This document shows, in pieces, positions 40,485 through 41,564 of a stretch of 41,564 bases of DNA. The stretch spans positions 1 through 41,564 of the forward strand of contig CANKMT010000049.1 in NCBI GenBank assembly GCA_947482825.1, in the 5' to 3' direction. The notes under the pieces are model-generated. The model had not been told where the DNA came from, did no database searches, and worked only from the letters and a program-made list of their open reading frames with translations. The first letter of the stretch is position 1; each line of letters begins with the position of its first letter. The position numbers and the translations under genes were made by a program. This stretch comes from Betaproteobacteria bacterium. Its GTDB lineage: Bacteria; Pseudomonadota; Gammaproteobacteria; Burkholderiales; SG8-39.

Positions 40485-41453
40485 ATGACGCACAACGAAC
40501 AATCCGTCAAGGGGCGTCTACCAGGACCTCGCAGCTTTTACCGTGATGACAGCGGCGACCCGTTGCGGGAGAATTTCTACAGCCTGTTGCGGCGCAGCTA
40601 TCAGAGCGCAAAAAGGGCCGGCAAAGGATTGGAAGCCTATTTTGCGATCGTCCGGACCTTAAACCAGTTTTGCGCCCAACCGTGGGTTCAGAGCACGGTG
40701 TATCCGGGCGAATCAGCCGTAGTGCAACGATTTCTGGCGGCGACTGGTCTCCCGATCAACGATGCCCAGGCGACCATCACAAGAAGCCTGGCCGCGCACG
40801 CTTGCGCGCGGGTCTTTGGCGAGACTCTGATGACTTTGCCGCGGAACGAATTCGCCGCACTTTGTGCGGTGAGCGGAAAGGAGCACCTTGTAACAGCATT
40901 GGCTTCCGGTCGCGGGGTGGTGATTGCTCACACGCATACCATGCTGACCGAGCTATTCTGGTCGTGGCTGGCTTTCGAAGGCATAGCGCCCGGGATCACA
41001 CTCTGGCAATGGACCTTTTCAAAAGACCGATCTGAATTCGCCGACCCCAAGATACGCGCAATCGAAAGCGCGCGGGAGCTTCACGCCGCGATTGGGTTAC
41101 TGCGTGCGGGTGGATTGGTGCATGCGTTGGCTGACGGACAAAAAGGTTTGCAACAGGTGGAAGTACCTGTTTGGAATCGCTTACGCATTTACCGTACAGG
41201 ATTCGCCACCCTGGCTGTCAGCGCAAAGGCCGCGGTCCTCTCTGCAGCGGTGTTAGTTAGGGCGGATGGAAGAATCCTGATCAAAATCGACGCGCCCTTT
41301 GATGAGCCCCCACCAGATCGGGATCGCACGCAGCAGACCGAATGGCTGGTGCGTCAATACGCTGAGCGACATGGAAAGCTGTGGGCGGAGCGTCCGGGAA
41401 ATATTCCGTGGTTCCACATGAAGCTGCACGTGACCTTTCCGGAACTAGTGTAG
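40485..41453 (+). CDS. LpxL/HtrB-like acyltransferase, last gene of the halopyrrole operon
   Basis: The 322-residue protein resembles the lipid A acyltransferase (LpxL/HtrB) family. GRGVVIAHTHTMLTELFW carries an H-x4-E pattern where LpxL has HFGNWE, and GLVHALADGQKGLQQVEVPVW matches the later substrate-binding loop. The C-terminal WFHMKLHVTF resembles the family's end. There is no clear N-terminal membrane anchor, unlike LpxL. It starts 3 bases after the halogenase stop. Base composition is visibly less G+C-rich than the preceding genes, which suggests a separate origin. It could transfer the halopyrrolyl or a fatty acyl group from a carrier protein to an amine or hydroxyl acceptor, but this is inferred. 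The gene ends one base before an IS-like sequence. Confidence 0.78.
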   Translation: MTHNEQSVKGRLPGPRSFYRDDSGDPLRENFYSLLRRSYQSAKRAGKGLEAYFAIVRTLNQFCAQPWVQSTVYPGESAVVQRFLAATGLPINDAQATITRSLAAHACARVFGETLMTLPRNEFAALCAVSGKEHLVTALASGRGVVIAHTHTMLTELFWSWLAFEGIAPGITLWQWTFSKDRSEFADPKIRAIESARELHAAIGLLRAGGLVHALADGQKGLQQVEVPVWNRLRIYRTGFATLAVSAKAAVLSAAVLVRADGRILIKIDAPFDEPPPDRDRTQQTEWLVRQYAERHGKLWAERPGNIPWFHMKLHVTFPELV

Positions 41454-41564
41454 TGTCCCGTAAATAACTTTACAGTGTTGCGACCATCTTTTTCCCTCTG
41501 GGCAGGGTAGATCCGGGTTTGATCTGCTCAACTTTCGCCCGCGCCCGGTCGATCTTCTTGATGA
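41454..41564 (-). mobile_element. Probable insertion-sequence end (runs off the window)
   Basis: Directly after the acyltransferase stop comes TGTCCCGTAAATAACTTTA, which looks like an insertion-sequence terminal inverted repeat. A minus-strand coding frame begins 16 bases further in. The other end and any target duplication lie outside the window, so the element family cannot be assigned. Confidence 0.45.
41470..41564 (-). CDS. C-terminal end of a probable transposase (partial)
   Basis: Thirty codons before a TAA at 41472-41470 encode a basic tail that includes KKIDRARAKVEQIKPGS followed by TLPRGKK. The rest of the gene is outside the window. Its stop lies 16 bases from the putative element end, the usual arrangement in compact insertion sequences. 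No catalytic motif is visible, so transposase is an inference from the position. Confidence 0.45.
   Translation of the reverse strand, partial: IKKIDRARAKVEQIKPGSTLPRGKKMVATL

Overview
The window is about 41.6 kb of high-GC DNA (roughly two thirds G+C by eye) from a bacterium that is most likely a betaproteobacterium of the order Burkholderiales. This placement is inferred from three separate Bug/TctC-type periplasmic binding proteins, each beside catabolic enzymes, from the AddAB-like repair gene pair, and from dense gene packing with GTG and TTG starts. No rRNA, tRNA or CRISPR array was found.

Bases 1-157 are four perfect tandem copies of a 39-bp unit. From 156 to about 18350 most genes lie on the minus strand and form short catabolic and uptake operons. 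These are Bug/MmgE-PrpD/polysaccharide deacetylase; a pair of CheY-like receivers; an LCAT-like hydrolase with a lipoprotein; an M15 peptidase; Bug/beta-lactamase-fold hydrolase/Rieske oxygenase/small protein/ABM monooxygenase; a higBA toxin-antitoxin pair with a readable promoter-operator; and Bug/sulfatase followed by a GST. Interspersed plus-strand genes are a serine hydrolase and an MFS transporter. The stretch 6750-7509 holds no convincing intact gene.

From 18400 to 28714 come two small secreted proteins, a GNAT acetyltransferase facing a truncated Crp-type DNA-binding domain, a monocarboxylate-type MFS transporter, an M48-type lipoprotein broken by a G7 tract, and a coupled AddA-like/AddB-like helicase-nuclease pair. 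TrkA and TrkH potassium-uptake genes follow on the plus strand (28738-31576).

The most interesting part is 31659-41453: eight plus-strand genes with overlaps or gaps of at most 6 bases, so very probably one operon. The first three encode a complete type I secretion-like exporter (TolC-like, LapB-like ABC ATPase, HlyD-like adaptor). The next four have the make-up of a carrier-protein-bound pyrrole pathway: prolyl-carrier dehydrogenase, proline-type adenylation enzyme, free carrier protein and flavin-dependent halogenase. The eighth resembles an LpxL/HtrB acyltransferase. The inferred route is L-proline, prolyl-S-carrier, pyrrolyl-S-carrier, halogenated pyrrolyl-S-carrier, then possible transfer to an acceptor and export. 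No RTX or bacteriocin-like substrate for the exporter is encoded in the window. An insertion-sequence-like end lies directly after the last gene.
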